The notes beneath the pieces are model-generated. The model saw only the letters and a list, made by a program, of their open reading frames with translations, ran no database searches and was not told where the DNA came from. Source: Bog-532 sp963732345 (GTDB taxonomy: Bacteria; Actinomycetota; Actinomycetes; Streptosporangiales; Streptosporangiaceae). Taken from it: a stretch of DNA of 64,000 nucleotides. Where the stretch lies: contig CAVSZI010000021.1 of assembly GCA_963732345.1 (NCBI GenBank), positions 1-64,000 of the forward strand, written 5' to 3'. The translations under genes and the position numbers were made by a program. This document shows, piece by piece, positions 9,212 through 17,875 of the stretch (positions within the stretch are counted from its first letter, which is position 1; the number at the start of each line of letters is the position of its first letter).

Positions 9212-10072
9212 GTGAAGGTCGTACTGTTTTGCGGTGGCCTTGGCATGCGGATGCGCGACGGCACCAACAACACCGCCCCCAAGCCGATGGCCATGGTCGG
9301 TGAACGCCCGCTGCTCTGGCATGTCATGCGCTATTACGCGCACTATGGGCACACCGAATTCGTCCTCTGCCTCGGCTACGGCGCCGCGGCGGTCAAGGAT
9401 TTCTTCCTGACCTACGATGAGACCCGCTCCAACGACTTCGTCATCGATAACGGTGCGCGTGACGTCCAGCTGTTCAGCACGGATATCTCTGACTGGCGGA
9501 TCACGCTGGTGGACACCGGACTGCACTCCGCGATCGGCGAGCGGCTGCGCCGGGTCCGCCGCTTCGTCGAGGGTGAAGAGATGTTCATGGCCAACTATGC
9601 CGACGTTCTGACGGACGCGCCGTTGCCCGACATGATCCAGCGCTTCGAAGCCAGCAACGCGGCGGCCAGCCTGCTCGCGGTACCGCCCCAATCCTCGCAC
9701 CACGTCGTGGACATCGGTGACGACGGGCTCATCACCCAGGTGACGCCCATGCGGGACCTGCGGCAGTGGGAGAACGGCGGTTACTTCCTGCTCAGGCCGG
9801 AGGTCTTCGACGCCCTCAACGAAGGCGAGGACCTGGTCGAGGACGCCATCATGCGTCGGCTCGTCCCGCAGGGAATGGTGCTTGCCTATCCCTACAAGGG
9901 TTACTGGTCCCCGGCGGACACGGTCAAGGAGCGTGTACAGCTGGAAGAGATGTACCACCGGGGCACCTGCCCCTGGATGATCTGGGATCCTGAACGGTCC
10001 GGAAGGGACAAGGCAGTCAGCGCCGCTCTGGCTGAGTCCGCCGCCGGGACAAGCTCTCCGCCGCTGTCATAG
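9212..10072 (+). CDS. Sugar-1-phosphate nucleotidyltransferase, RfbF-like (glucose-1-phosphate cytidylyltransferase family)
   Basis: This 286-aa enzyme activates a sugar phosphate to an NDP-sugar. The signature loop is FCGGLGMRMRDGT. It is followed by PKPMAMVGERPLLWHVMRYY and FVLCLGYGA, the order seen in glucose-1-phosphate cytidylyltransferases (RfbF). Also present are the product-site Asp region (MANYADVLTD), WENGGYFLLRPEVFD and the GYWSPADTVKER tail. The GTG at 9212 follows GGGGAGCAAG. The usual Lys/Gly-rich loop is slightly altered (FCGG rather than LAGG). CTP or dTTP specificity cannot be decided by eye. Behind the C-methyltransferase it plausibly makes the substrate that enzyme methylates. 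Confidence 0.88.
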   Translation: MKVVLFCGGLGMRMRDGTNNTAPKPMAMVGERPLLWHVMRYYAHYGHTEFVLCLGYGAAAVKDFFLTYDETRSNDFVIDNGARDVQLFSTDISDWRITLVDTGLHSAIGERLRRVRRFVEGEEMFMANYADVLTDAPLPDMIQRFEASNAAASLLAVPPQSSHHVVDIGDDGLITQVTPMRDLRQWENGGYFLLRPEVFDALNEGEDLVEDAIMRRLVPQGMVLAYPYKGYWSPADTVKERVQLEEMYHRGTCPWMIWDPERSGRDKAVSAALAESAAGTSSPPLS

Positions 10073-10084
10073 TAACCAACCGTC

Positions 10085-11143
10085 GTGTCATTGATGAGGG
10101 AAGGACAAGCGGCCCGGCTTGTGCGTGGCAACTCTGCGGTTCTGTGTCGCGTCATCCTCCTGGGGATGATGCTCCTGCTTATTGTCAGCGCGTACTTCCC
10201 GTTCCGCTGGGATCCGCCGCGCACGGTGCGCAACGACGTAACCAGAAGCGCCGCCGGGTCCTTGCGGTTCGGCGAGATGAACGCGGCACGTACCCCTGCG
10301 GCACCGGCTTGGCTGAGTGAAGTGCGCACATCTGGCTTCGTTCAGATCCAGCTGAATGTCAACCCGCAGTCACCGCAGGAGAACTCTCCAGTCTCGATAA
10401 TGATGCTGGCCAGTGACTTCTGGCACACAGACTTCGCCATCGGGCAAGAACACTCTGACGTGCTCGTGTGGCTGCGCCGTCCGGGCTCGAACATCGGCGG
10501 CGATCCGCCGTACTCCGTAGGTGGGGTTCTCCGGCCACGGCAATGGAACAGCATCGTGGTGATGCTGCAGCGCGATGAGCTTCGCATCAGCGTCAACGGC
10601 AGCACGCGGCTGACCAGGGACCTCCCCGCGGATCCCGCAAGGGGCTGGAGCCAGGGGCGGATTGCGCTGGGTGACGAGGTGCACGGAGGCGGCGCATGGC
10701 AGGGCACGATCAGTCACGCTGAGGTGCGCACATACGGCTATGCCGTCGATTACGTGCGCCCGGGCGCACTGTCGATCCCCCAGCGCTACCTGTACTTCCC
10801 GGACCATACCCAGCCGTTCCTGCCCACGGACGCACAGGAGTGGCTGATCCTCTTCGCTGAAATGCTGACCTTTGTTCTGGTCGGCTTCCTCGCCGTCTGG
10901 GCTCGCAGGCCGCCTTTCCGCGTAGCCTCCGCCACGCTGCTCGCAACGGGGTTCGCCGTGCTGCTGGCGGCGGGGAAGCTCCTGTTCTACGGCCGGCATG
11001 TCTCCGGGGCCGATGTCCTCGTCGAGGCCTTCGGCGCGCTGGTCGGGGCATTGGTGGCCGTGCGGATAGCGCGCGCTGAACGACGGGGCACCGCCCGGAT
11101 GCCGCGCCTTGCCGTGCCCGGAGTCGGGCAGGCCGGTCGCTGA
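10085..11143 (+). CDS. Membrane protein with LamG-like extracellular domain and VanZ-like C-terminus
   Basis: This 352-aa protein is of unknown function. Residues about 20-40 form a first membrane helix (LLGMMLLLIVSAYFPF). They are followed by a roughly 200-aa extracellular beta-rich domain with the concanavalin/LamG pattern (LRFGEMNAARTP, NSIVVMLQRDELRISVNG, GRIALGDEVHGGG, GTISHAEVRTYG). The C-terminal part has three hydrophobic helices typical of VanZ-like proteins. A glycan-binding surface role fits the locus. The start is uncertain: GTG 10085 and ATG 10094 have no clear ribosome-binding site, whereas GTG 10121 lies 15 bases after GAGGGAAGGA. It converges on the RmlC-like gene. Confidence 0.6.
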   Translation: MSLMREGQAARLVRGNSAVLCRVILLGMMLLLIVSAYFPFRWDPPRTVRNDVTRSAAGSLRFGEMNAARTPAAPAWLSEVRTSGFVQIQLNVNPQSPQENSPVSIMMLASDFWHTDFAIGQEHSDVLVWLRRPGSNIGGDPPYSVGGVLRPRQWNSIVVMLQRDELRISVNGSTRLTRDLPADPARGWSQGRIALGDEVHGGGAWQGTISHAEVRTYGYAVDYVRPGALSIPQRYLYFPDHTQPFLPTDAQEWLILFAEMLTFVLVGFLAVWARRPPFRVASATLLATGFAVLLAAGKLLFYGRHVSGADVLVEAFGALVGALVAVRIARAERRGTARMPRLAVPGVGQAGR

Positions 11144-11174
11144 CGGGGGTTTGGCTCAGGCCAGTGCCCTGGGC

Positions 11175-11723
11175 TCAGGCCAGCGCCTTTATCGCGGTAG
11201 CTAGTGACGAGGCGACCCGGTCCCGCTGCGACATCATGACCACCGGAAGCGGCCACGGGATGGCCAGCTCGGGGTCATCGAAGGCGATCGACACGTCCTC
11301 CGCGGGGTCGTGCGGGCGGTCGATGCGGTAGGACACGTCGGCGGGATCGGTCAGTGCCTGGAACCCGTGCGCACAGCCGACCGGAACGTAGAGCGACACC
11401 TGCTCGCTGTCGCGCAACTCGAAGCTTTCCCAGTTGCGGTAGGTCGGCGAGGCGGGCCGGAGGTCGACCACGACGTCGAAAATGGCACCATAAGAGCAGC
11501 GCACGAGTTTCGCTTCCCCGTTCCCGCGCCGCACGTGCATGCCCCGGATCACCCCCCGCGCGGAGCGGGAGAGACTGTCCTGGGCAAACCCGGCTGGGTC
11601 GATACCGGCTGCGCACATCACCTCCGCGTCGAAGGTCCGGGAAAAGAAACCACGATCGTCCACGTGCGGCTCCGGCGTGAACAGCAGCGCACCGGCGATG
11701 CGCGGAACCGGGCGCATGTCCAT
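11175..11723 (-). CDS. dTDP-4-dehydrorhamnose 3,5-epimerase-like (RmlC family)
   Basis: The 182-aa cupin-fold sugar epimerase has the normal length of the RmlC family, which epimerises C3 and/or C5 of dTDP-4-keto-6-deoxyglucose. Visible landmarks are FTPEPHVDDRGFFSRTF, QDSLSRSARGVIRGMH (catalytic His in RGMH), FDVVVDLRPASPTYRNW, LYVPVGCAHGFQALTD and DPELAIPWP. The ATG at 11723 follows GGAGAG. No rmlA, rmlB or rmlD is in the window, so it either uses a shared dTDP pool or serves a branched-sugar pathway with the C-methyltransferases. Enzymes that epimerise only C3 or C5 look very similar. Confidence 0.9.
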   Translation of the reverse strand: MDMRPVPRIAGALLFTPEPHVDDRGFFSRTFDAEVMCAAGIDPAGFAQDSLSRSARGVIRGMHVRRGNGEAKLVRCSYGAIFDVVVDLRPASPTYRNWESFELRDSEQVSLYVPVGCAHGFQALTDPADVSYRIDRPHDPAEDVSIAFDDPELAIPWPLPVVMMSQRDRVASSLATAIKALA

Positions 11724-11788
11724 AAGCTCTCCATTCCGGTGATCGTCCGTCGCTCTCGCTGCGGATCTGTCCTCAGCCGCGAGCGGGC

Positions 11789-12496
11789 TCAGGCTCTTTC
11801 CCGGGCAAGTGGCGAGCAGATGAAAAAGTACTCGACGGCGAGCTTCGGGCTCACCACGGGGATGTTCACATTCAGGTTCATGTTGATGGCCCGGACGAGC
11901 TTACGGTTGGGCTCGGTGTGTTTCCAGTTGTGTGAGGTCGGGAAAGCTTTCCGGATTATGAAGTGGCGCGCCAGATCGGCCCGGAAGCTGGCCACCGGCT
12001 GCACGTTATTGTACGGAAAGTACAGATCCCTGCTGTGATGGCCGAAATTAACGTATGTCACGATAAATGTGCCGCCCCGGTTCAGCAGGCTCGCTATTTC
12101 CGCGAACTTACGGGACTGAAGTTCGCCGACGTATTCGAAGAAACCCTGGGCCAGGACCATATCGAATTTCCGGCCGTCAAATCCGATCGGATTCTCCAGC
12201 ACATCGGCCTCGGCCAGATTCGGTGCCGGCTCAGGGATCGATATATCGACGCCGTAATAGCTGATATTCGCCGGGAGAAGCTGCATCAAGGTGGCTGGCC
12301 CGCAGCCGACGTCGAGCAGGCTCCGGTCGGCGCCCCCGGCGAGCTTTGTCACGATGTGCGCGGATTTCTCCAGGCGGTAATGCGGGTTCTGGTATCTCAG
12401 GTTTTCCTTGCTCCAGAAATCTTTCTTCCGGTACTGCCTTGTGCTGCCGGCGACACTCGCGGACGTCAGGCCGTCAGCGTCGGCTGGGTTGTTCAT
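11789..12496 (-). CDS. Class I SAM-dependent methyltransferase
   Basis: This 235-aa single-domain methyltransferase has the SAM loop SLLDVGCGPATLMQLLP at about residues 58-74, the acidic strand end YYGVDIS, and the post-II region FDMVLAQGFFEYVG. It probably methylates a sugar hydroxyl, amine or lipid-linked intermediate. It lies between the epimerase and the pyruvyltransferase on the same strand. The C-terminus (VEYFFICSPLARERA) is typical of the family and looks complete. The acceptor cannot be deduced. Confidence 0.85.
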   Translation of the reverse strand: MNNPADADGLTSASVAGSTRQYRKKDFWSKENLRYQNPHYRLEKSAHIVTKLAGGADRSLLDVGCGPATLMQLLPANISYYGVDISIPEPAPNLAEADVLENPIGFDGRKFDMVLAQGFFEYVGELQSRKFAEIASLLNRGGTFIVTYVNFGHHSRDLYFPYNNVQPVASFRADLARHFIIRKAFPTSHNWKHTEPNRKLVRAINMNLNVNIPVVSPKLAVEYFFICSPLARERA

Positions 12497-12520
12497 GGTC
12501 GCAACTCTTTCCAGGAGATG

Positions 12521-13813
12521 TCAGTGGGAGGCCGCGGGAGCGGTCTCGTGCCCGGCCGGCGGGTGTGCCGCTCCGGCCGACGGCAGGAGCAGGGCGGACA
12601 GCTGGTCGAATTGCTGGCGGAGCAGGAGCGCGTTGGCCGCGTTACGCTCCACTATCTTCTCCCGGACCTCCACCGACCGGCTTTCCAGTTCGGTGAATCG
12701 CCGGATCAGCTCATCGACGTCGAGCGTGTTGGCGGACAGGCAGAAATCGCGAAGTCCCGCATCCGCCATGATGGCCACATTCTTCGCGGCGTAGCCCATC
12801 GATATGACCGGCTTGGCCAGCTTGAGAGCACACATCACATTGTGGTAGCGGATGGCGACCACGGTGCTGACCGGGGCCATCGCGCGCGTGAGGTCGGCGA
12901 ATGAGGCCACCGGCTCCGCGATGACCGATTCCGGGCCGAGATCGGGCCGGTACGCGCGCAGGTCGGAAACTATCTCCTGGACCACCACGTCGTCGCATGT
13001 GTCGCCCACGAACAGCCGGATCTTCCGGCCGTTGTCGATCAGCCACCGGGAGAAACGCTTCATGTTCTCGAGGTAGCGGGCGTGAATCTCCGCCGCCTGG
13101 TCACGGTCGTCGTTGGTGCCGTGGTAATCCATCACCCCGATACCTACCAGCTGCGGATCGCCCGGGTCATAGGGCGGCGCTGGAAGGGCGAACACGAGGT
13201 CCGGGTAGGTGTGATCGCGGCCGGTGTTGAGGCCTCGCTTGCGCATCGCCTCACGCGCCCCCGCGTCCCGGTAGGAGCGGTAGAACGCGAAGCGGGCGGC
13301 CGCGTTCGACAGCCAGCGCGTAGCCCGCGGGCGGATGATGTTCGCCCCCACGCTGACCAGCGCTACCTTGGTGCCGAAGAGCTTCCCGGATGCGCAGAGC
13401 AGGAACATCGCATAGGGGGTCTCCCACGGCCGCAGCGGGAGGGTCGCCTCCAGCACCCCCATGCCGGGCACGATCACCATATCGTGGCGGCGGACCCAGG
13501 CCGCCATCCGGACCGCGTCGACACCCTTGCCGAGCAGTTTGAGCGCGACCGCGGCCAGTCCCGAGGCGTCCTGCTCACGCTTGTGGTGCCAGTAGAGCGG
13601 GACCGCATCGATGCCGTATGTCGCGGTCAGCCATTCGGGTCCTGGTCCCATGGCGTCCAGAACGGCATCCGGATGGTCGGCCCTGAGGTACCGGAGTACC
13701 ACGTCCATGGATGCGTCGTTACCGATGTTGCCCGCGCCGAGCAGACCGAACAGTCCCACCCGGGGAGCGGCGGCAGTGCGCGTGCGCCGACCGGTGAATC
13801 CAGGCGCGTTCAC
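12521..13813 (-). CDS. Polysaccharide pyruvyl transferase family protein
   Basis: The roughly 430-aa protein is of the family that adds pyruvate ketals to glycans from phosphoenolpyruvate. Family features are the opening VGLFGLLGAGNIGNDASMDVVL, the middle VIVPGMGVLEATLP and VALVSVGANII, the YPDLVFALP strand, and the C-terminal VVAIRYHNVMCALKLAKPVISMGYA block. The GTG at 13813 has GAAGAGGG upstream. Its GTGA overlaps the stop of the GT2 gene, so translation is coupled; the frame also stays open further upstream, but that part is shadow. It would give the glycan a negative charge. Confidence 0.88.
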   Translation of the reverse strand: MNAPGFTGRRTRTAAAPRVGLFGLLGAGNIGNDASMDVVLRYLRADHPDAVLDAMGPGPEWLTATYGIDAVPLYWHHKREQDASGLAAVALKLLGKGVDAVRMAAWVRRHDMVIVPGMGVLEATLPLRPWETPYAMFLLCASGKLFGTKVALVSVGANIIRPRATRWLSNAAARFAFYRSYRDAGAREAMRKRGLNTGRDHTYPDLVFALPAPPYDPGDPQLVGIGVMDYHGTNDDRDQAAEIHARYLENMKRFSRWLIDNGRKIRLFVGDTCDDVVVQEIVSDLRAYRPDLGPESVIAEPVASFADLTRAMAPVSTVVAIRYHNVMCALKLAKPVISMGYAAKNVAIMADAGLRDFCLSANTLDVDELIRRFTELESRSVEVREKIVERNAANALLLRQQFDQLSALLLPSAGAAHPPAGHETAPAASH

Positions 13814-14832
13814 GAGGCCCTCTTCTCCGGGTCGGCCACGGTGGCCTGGAGCGGAACGGCGCGCGGCCCGGCGGGAACCTGCTGCCCGGTCCGCCCGGGG
13901 TGCCCGGGCAGCACTTTGCTCCCCACGCGATCCGCCATCCACTGGGTGAGGTAGCGGTAGCACTCGCGCTGATCCGCGCGCGGCAGCGGGGCGTCGCGGA
14001 TCGCCGTGGCGAAGCCCCAGAAGTATTCGGCGTACAGCCGCGCGGTGGGATGCCGCAGCCGGCTGGACCGGCTCGGGTCCAGCCGGGCGCACCAGCTGCG
14101 GACCGTGCCGGCGTGGGTGGCCCGGTCCGGGTGGTCCCGGCGGAAGTACAGCCAGTCCCGGGTCTGGTGGAAGCGGCCCTGCAGAGCGATTTCCAGCACG
14201 ATGATCCGGTCCGCGTGGTAGTAGCTGCCGAGCGGGGCAACCCGGCGGAGCACCTCCGACCGGATGACGCCGTACTGGTCATCGGCCTGGATCACGCCGT
14301 CGTTGTCCGTCCGCACGAAGCAGCGGTCGTCTCCCTCACCGGTCGGGAACAGGCCGCTGGTGCTGAACAGGATGCTCCGGAAACGCTCTGGCGCCCTCGG
14401 TGAATCCGTGTCGAGCGGGTACTCGTGTGCCTGGGTGACCGTGCCGTCAGAATCGACCGCCCCTGTCCAGGAGTGGGCCAGGACAACGCCGCCGTCCTGG
14501 TCGAGCGCGTCAACGCAGTGCTGCACCAGCTCAGGAGCGTACAAATCGTCGGCCGAGGCCCACTTGAACAATTCGCCGCGCGACTGCTGGAACACGAAAT
14601 TGTGATTCGGTGCGGCGCCGATATTGCGGGCCTGACGGACGTAGCGGATCCGGGAATCCTGCTTTCCGTACCGTCGGCAGATGTCCGCAGTGCCATCGGT
14701 CGATGCGTTGTCAGAAATGATCAGCTCGAAATCTTCAAATGTCTGACCGAGCAGCGCATCGAGGGATTCGGCCAGGTAGTCCTGGCCGTTATACACCGGA
14801 AGCCCGATACTCAGCCTCGGTGCCGTGCTCAT
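13810..14832 (-). CDS. Family 2 glycosyltransferase
   Basis: This 340-aa GT-A enzyme opens with the classic LSIGLPVYNGQDYLAESLDALL, followed by ELIISDNASTDGTADICRRY and the metal-binding region WASADDLYAPELV (D-x-D equivalent SADD). The C-terminal third is basic and Pro-rich without membrane helices, so the enzyme is probably soluble or peripheral. The stop overlaps the pyruvyltransferase start (GTGA). The sugar donor is unknown. An AT-rich promoter-like stretch lies upstream at about 14,920-14,940. Confidence 0.92.
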   Translation of the reverse strand: MSTAPRLSIGLPVYNGQDYLAESLDALLGQTFEDFELIISDNASTDGTADICRRYGKQDSRIRYVRQARNIGAAPNHNFVFQQSRGELFKWASADDLYAPELVQHCVDALDQDGGVVLAHSWTGAVDSDGTVTQAHEYPLDTDSPRAPERFRSILFSTSGLFPTGEGDDRCFVRTDNDGVIQADDQYGVIRSEVLRRVAPLGSYYHADRIIVLEIALQGRFHQTRDWLYFRRDHPDRATHAGTVRSWCARLDPSRSSRLRHPTARLYAEYFWGFATAIRDAPLPRADQRECYRYLTQWMADRVGSKVLPGHPGRTGQQVPAGPRAVPLQATVADPEKRAS

Positions 14833-15018
14833 CGCTGTCGGCCTTCGCGCCGCGACGATAGGGACGCGGCTCTTCCGAGCAGGCGGTCAATGGGAACCAG
14901 GCTCCTCATGGCGTACCCTCAAATTCAAATTTTGGCCGGGTAGGTGCGGCGGGCAGCCGCTGCACCCAGATGACCCCGGACGATCAGGTCCTGATACAGC
15001 GCCGGCTACCTTTCACGG

Positions 15019-15738
15019 TCAGGTGCGGGCCGGTGACACCGTGCCGCTTGGCTGGCGGGTGCCCGCCGTACCGGGCGGCAGCGGCTGGATGAGCAGCTTG
15101 GCGCAGTAAAACGCCTCCGCGTAAGGCGCACGGCATTCCATCCCGCGGAGCCGGGCGAGACCAAGAAAGACCTCGTTGTCCCACCAGTCGCGCCGGCTCT
15201 GCGAGGGGAAGGACTTGTGCAGTAGCTCCGCTTTTTGCCGCGCCGCGGCCGCGGTGAGCGGGACATACATCGACGGGCGGCCGACGTCGCCGTCCCATTT
15301 GGGGATCTCGTAGGCGAGGTAGACCTGGTCACGGAACACGGTGGGCACAATGTCGGCGATCGTCCGATGATCCTGGTGCGCGTCCTCCCGCCAGGGCGCG
15401 ATGACGAGATCGGGTGCACACGATCGCGCCACGTTTTCCAGGACCTCCTTCACCCGGTCCCAGACCGCGGGCAGCCGCCCCTCGGGCAGATCGTGCAGTT
15501 CGACCGTGAGGTCAGCGGCCGGCAGGAAGTTGCGCGCCGCGTTGCGGGCCTCTTGCTGGCGATCGGCTGTGCCGGTGAGCACCACGTAGCGTGCTTGCAA
15601 TCCCGGCTGGCTCTCCGCCAGGCTGAGCAGCGTCCCGCCAGCCCCGATCTCGATGTCGTCGGGGTGCGCGCCGATAGCGAGCACTGACAGGGGCGCGTCC
15701 TGCCGTGCCATCAGATTCACCGGAAGCATGCCGGTCAC
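15019..15738 (-). CDS. PIG-L family deacetylase
   Basis: The 239-aa zinc-dependent deacetylase is of the LmbE/PIG-L family. The metal motif AIGAHPDDIEIGAGGT lies at about residues 21-36 and the distal His motif is in WREDAHQDHRTIAD. The family removes N-acetyl groups from GlcNAc-containing lipids, mycothiol precursors or antibiotics. Here the substrate is probably a sugar in the surface glycan. Its GTG start at 15738 overlaps the stop of the upstream glycosyltransferase as GTGA. An alternative internal ATG is at 15729. Confidence 0.9.
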   Translation of the reverse strand: MTGMLPVNLMARQDAPLSVLAIGAHPDDIEIGAGGTLLSLAESQPGLQARYVVLTGTADRQQEARNAARNFLPAADLTVELHDLPEGRLPAVWDRVKEVLENVARSCAPDLVIAPWREDAHQDHRTIADIVPTVFRDQVYLAYEIPKWDGDVGRPSMYVPLTAAAARQKAELLHKSFPSQSRRDWWDNEVFLGLARLRGMECRAPYAEAFYCAKLLIQPLPPGTAGTRQPSGTVSPART

Positions 15739-17018
15739 CGCCTCGGGGGTACCGGTACCGGGGCGGCACTGAGGGGGCCCGGGGGTACCAGGGTCGTCAG
15801 GAAGGAATACAACCGCGGGCCGATGACGTTGGCGTCGAACTCGCGGTGGAAGCGCTCATATGCGGCCTCCGCGGCGATAATCCGGGTCTGCTCGGAGTCG
15901 AGCAGACCCAGCAGCGTCCGCGCCGCCTCGGCCGGATCGTCCAGGGGCCAGAACCGCGCCTCGGCGCCGTCGTCGCAGAGTTCGGAGATGGGGCCGATGT
16001 TCGCGGCCACAATGGGCAGCCCGGCCGCCATCGCCTCGATGATGGCCAGCGACGACGACTCCGAATACGACGCATGGACATAAGCCCGGTAACCCGGCAG
16101 GAAGTCGCGCACGTCGGGCCGGAAGCCACGGAAGCGAACCTGATCTTCCAGTCCCAGGGACCGGGCCTGCCGCACGAGGTCGCGGCGGCACGGACCCTCG
16201 CCGAATATGTCCAGGGTCAATGACCGGCCGGCCCGGCGGCCCTCGGCCAGAACCTCCAGCAGGAACCGGTGGTTCTTCACGATGTCGAGGTTCCCCGTCG
16301 TGACCAGATCCCCGGCTGGCTCGCGGCCGGGACTGGCCTGCAGCGGCGCCACGAAGTTGCCGATCACGGCGGACGGTACCGCATCCGCCTTCGGCAGCCA
16401 GCTCAGCAAGGCGTGACGAGCCCATTTAGATACATAGACGAGGCCGTCGACCTGAGGGATGACCTCGCTCTCCAGCGTCCGGATGTCCCGGAACACCCGC
16501 CCATCGCGCTTGATCTGCTTCTTGTCGGCCCACTCGTCAGCCTGGGAGATCCGGAAATGCACGGCCATGACCACTCGCTGGTGCGGTCCGCGCCGTGCCC
16601 GCAGGGCCGCCCGGGCCTCCGGCGGCCCCTGGGCATAGATGACACATTCGCCCGCCTTGGCCAGGTGCCGGCGCAGCGCCCGGCGCAGGAACATCTCGTG
16701 CCAATGCCGGTACCAGAGGACGCCTGCGGGCTTGCTCAGCCGCTGCAGGACGAACCGTGCACCGAATACGGGCACCGACAGCCGGCCGCCCCACGAGAAC
16801 GGCGTGATGAGATCTACGGCTGTCCCGGATTCAGCAAGATACTGGCGCAGCTGCCGGACGTGCGTGTGCACGCCCGTGATGCCCTCCTCCCGGAGGGAGG
16901 TCGCGATGACCAAAGGCGGGGACGTCGTGCCCGGCGAACCTCCGCCGCCCGCGCGAGACGATTCTCCGTCATGAGAGCTCATGTCCACGAGAGAGCTGGG
17001 GCCGGCTCCGTGATACAT
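15735..17018 (-). CDS. Family 4 glycosyltransferase
   Basis: This roughly 427-aa GT-B glycosyltransferase starts at MYHGAGPSS, chosen because AGGA precedes it at good spacing. The N-domain shows VIATSLREEGITGVHTHVRQLRQYL. The C-domain shows TTGNLDIVKNHRFLLEVL, LDIFGEGPCR and YVHASYSESSSLAIIEAMAAG, the donor-phosphate-binding E-x7-E element. The Ser/Gly-rich leader before about residue 35 is atypical and probably flexible. It is translationally coupled to the PIG-L deacetylase, suggesting the pair acts on one intermediate, in the manner of MshA/MshB. Mycothiol genes are normally unlinked, so this is probably a glycan-specific pair. Confidence 0.9.
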   Translation of the reverse strand: MYHGAGPSSLVDMSSHDGESSRAGGGGSPGTTSPPLVIATSLREEGITGVHTHVRQLRQYLAESGTAVDLITPFSWGGRLSVPVFGARFVLQRLSKPAGVLWYRHWHEMFLRRALRRHLAKAGECVIYAQGPPEARAALRARRGPHQRVVMAVHFRISQADEWADKKQIKRDGRVFRDIRTLESEVIPQVDGLVYVSKWARHALLSWLPKADAVPSAVIGNFVAPLQASPGREPAGDLVTTGNLDIVKNHRFLLEVLAEGRRAGRSLTLDIFGEGPCRRDLVRQARSLGLEDQVRFRGFRPDVRDFLPGYRAYVHASYSESSSLAIIEAMAAGLPIVAANIGPISELCDDGAEARFWPLDDPAEAARTLLGLLDSEQTRIIAAEAAYERFHREFDANVIGPRLYSFLTTLVPPGPLSAAPVPVPPRR

Positions 17019-17047
17019 GGCACATCCTGTCCCGGGTGCCCCTGTCG

Positions 17048-17632
17048 TCAGCAGCCGCGCTGCACCACCAGGGCTTTCGTCAGGGCCCCCCACTCGTAGG
17101 CGATCTGGTACGGCCAGGACACGAGCCGGATAGGAGTGGTCACCACGTAGACCGGGCCGCCGAAGCAGCGTTCGGTCCGCAGCCGGGCGCGGGAGGTCTG
17201 CGGGGTAATCGTGACCAGCGCGATCGAGCGCCAGTGGTACTTCCGTGCGAGCCGCCCGATGAACTCCGCCTCCCCCTCGGTCGTGCCCGGAGACGGGTTG
17301 AAGCAGATCAGCCGCACCCCCGTGACCGGCCGGGGACAGCCGTAACTGGACTGCGGCGTGCCCAGCGAGATCACCAGGAACGGCGCCCGGTGCTGCGCCG
17401 CCAGCCGCTGCGCGGCGCTGACCGTGCCGCCGGGCGTGTCCAGCGATACGATCGCGCTCACCGTGGCCGGCATGCCCTGGTCGGGCCAGACGAACAACCG
17501 GGCGGTGGCGGCCAGCACGGCGATGATGATGACGGCCACCGCACTCAGCAGCCGCCGCCGGAGCCTGCCCCGCCGCCGCGTGGGGCGGGCCGTGGGTTCG
17601 CTGGTTGTGACCGGGATCTCCTTGGCTGGCAC
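17048..17632 (-). CDS. Membrane-anchored YdcF/ElyC-like (DUF218) protein
   Basis: This roughly 194-aa protein has a basic cytoplasmic leader (RPTRRRGRLRRRLL), one membrane helix (SAVAVIIIAVLAATARLFVW) and an extracytoplasmic alpha/beta domain. The domain resembles the DUF218/YdcF family: AIVSLDTPGG at the first strand, a GTTEGEA stretch where the family has its conserved Asn-Thr/Glu-Ala helix start, and IALVTITPQTSRARL in place of the VTs-x-H-x-x-RA motif. The GTG at 17632 is used because GAGGGG lies 8 bases upstream; the frame is open further to 17890 but lacks protein character there. The family's role in envelope glycan metabolism fits the locus. The assignment to DUF218 is tentative. Confidence 0.6.
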   Translation of the reverse strand: MPAKEIPVTTSEPTARPTRRRGRLRRRLLSAVAVIIIAVLAATARLFVWPDQGMPATVSAIVSLDTPGGTVSAAQRLAAQHRAPFLVISLGTPQSSYGCPRPVTGVRLICFNPSPGTTEGEAEFIGRLARKYHWRSIALVTITPQTSRARLRTERCFGGPVYVVTTPIRLVSWPYQIAYEWGALTKALVVQRGC

Positions 17633-17875
17633 AGGGCTATCCCCTCGTAGCGTCGCTCGTCCGCCGGGCTGGGTGGGCTCCAGCTGCTCCCGTGCGGCGG
17701 CTTTGGCCCCAACTCCTTGAACGGGGCAGCACTGCGGCCGGTTCCGATGAGCCGGTGATCGGGCCCGGAGCGACCGTCGCGTTCTGCGCTTAGGAGAGGT
17801 CCGTCCGCCGGGCGGTGATACATCGGCCCGGTCGCCGGGACCGGCGGCGCCGGAACAGGCTGCCGGGCACCGGCT

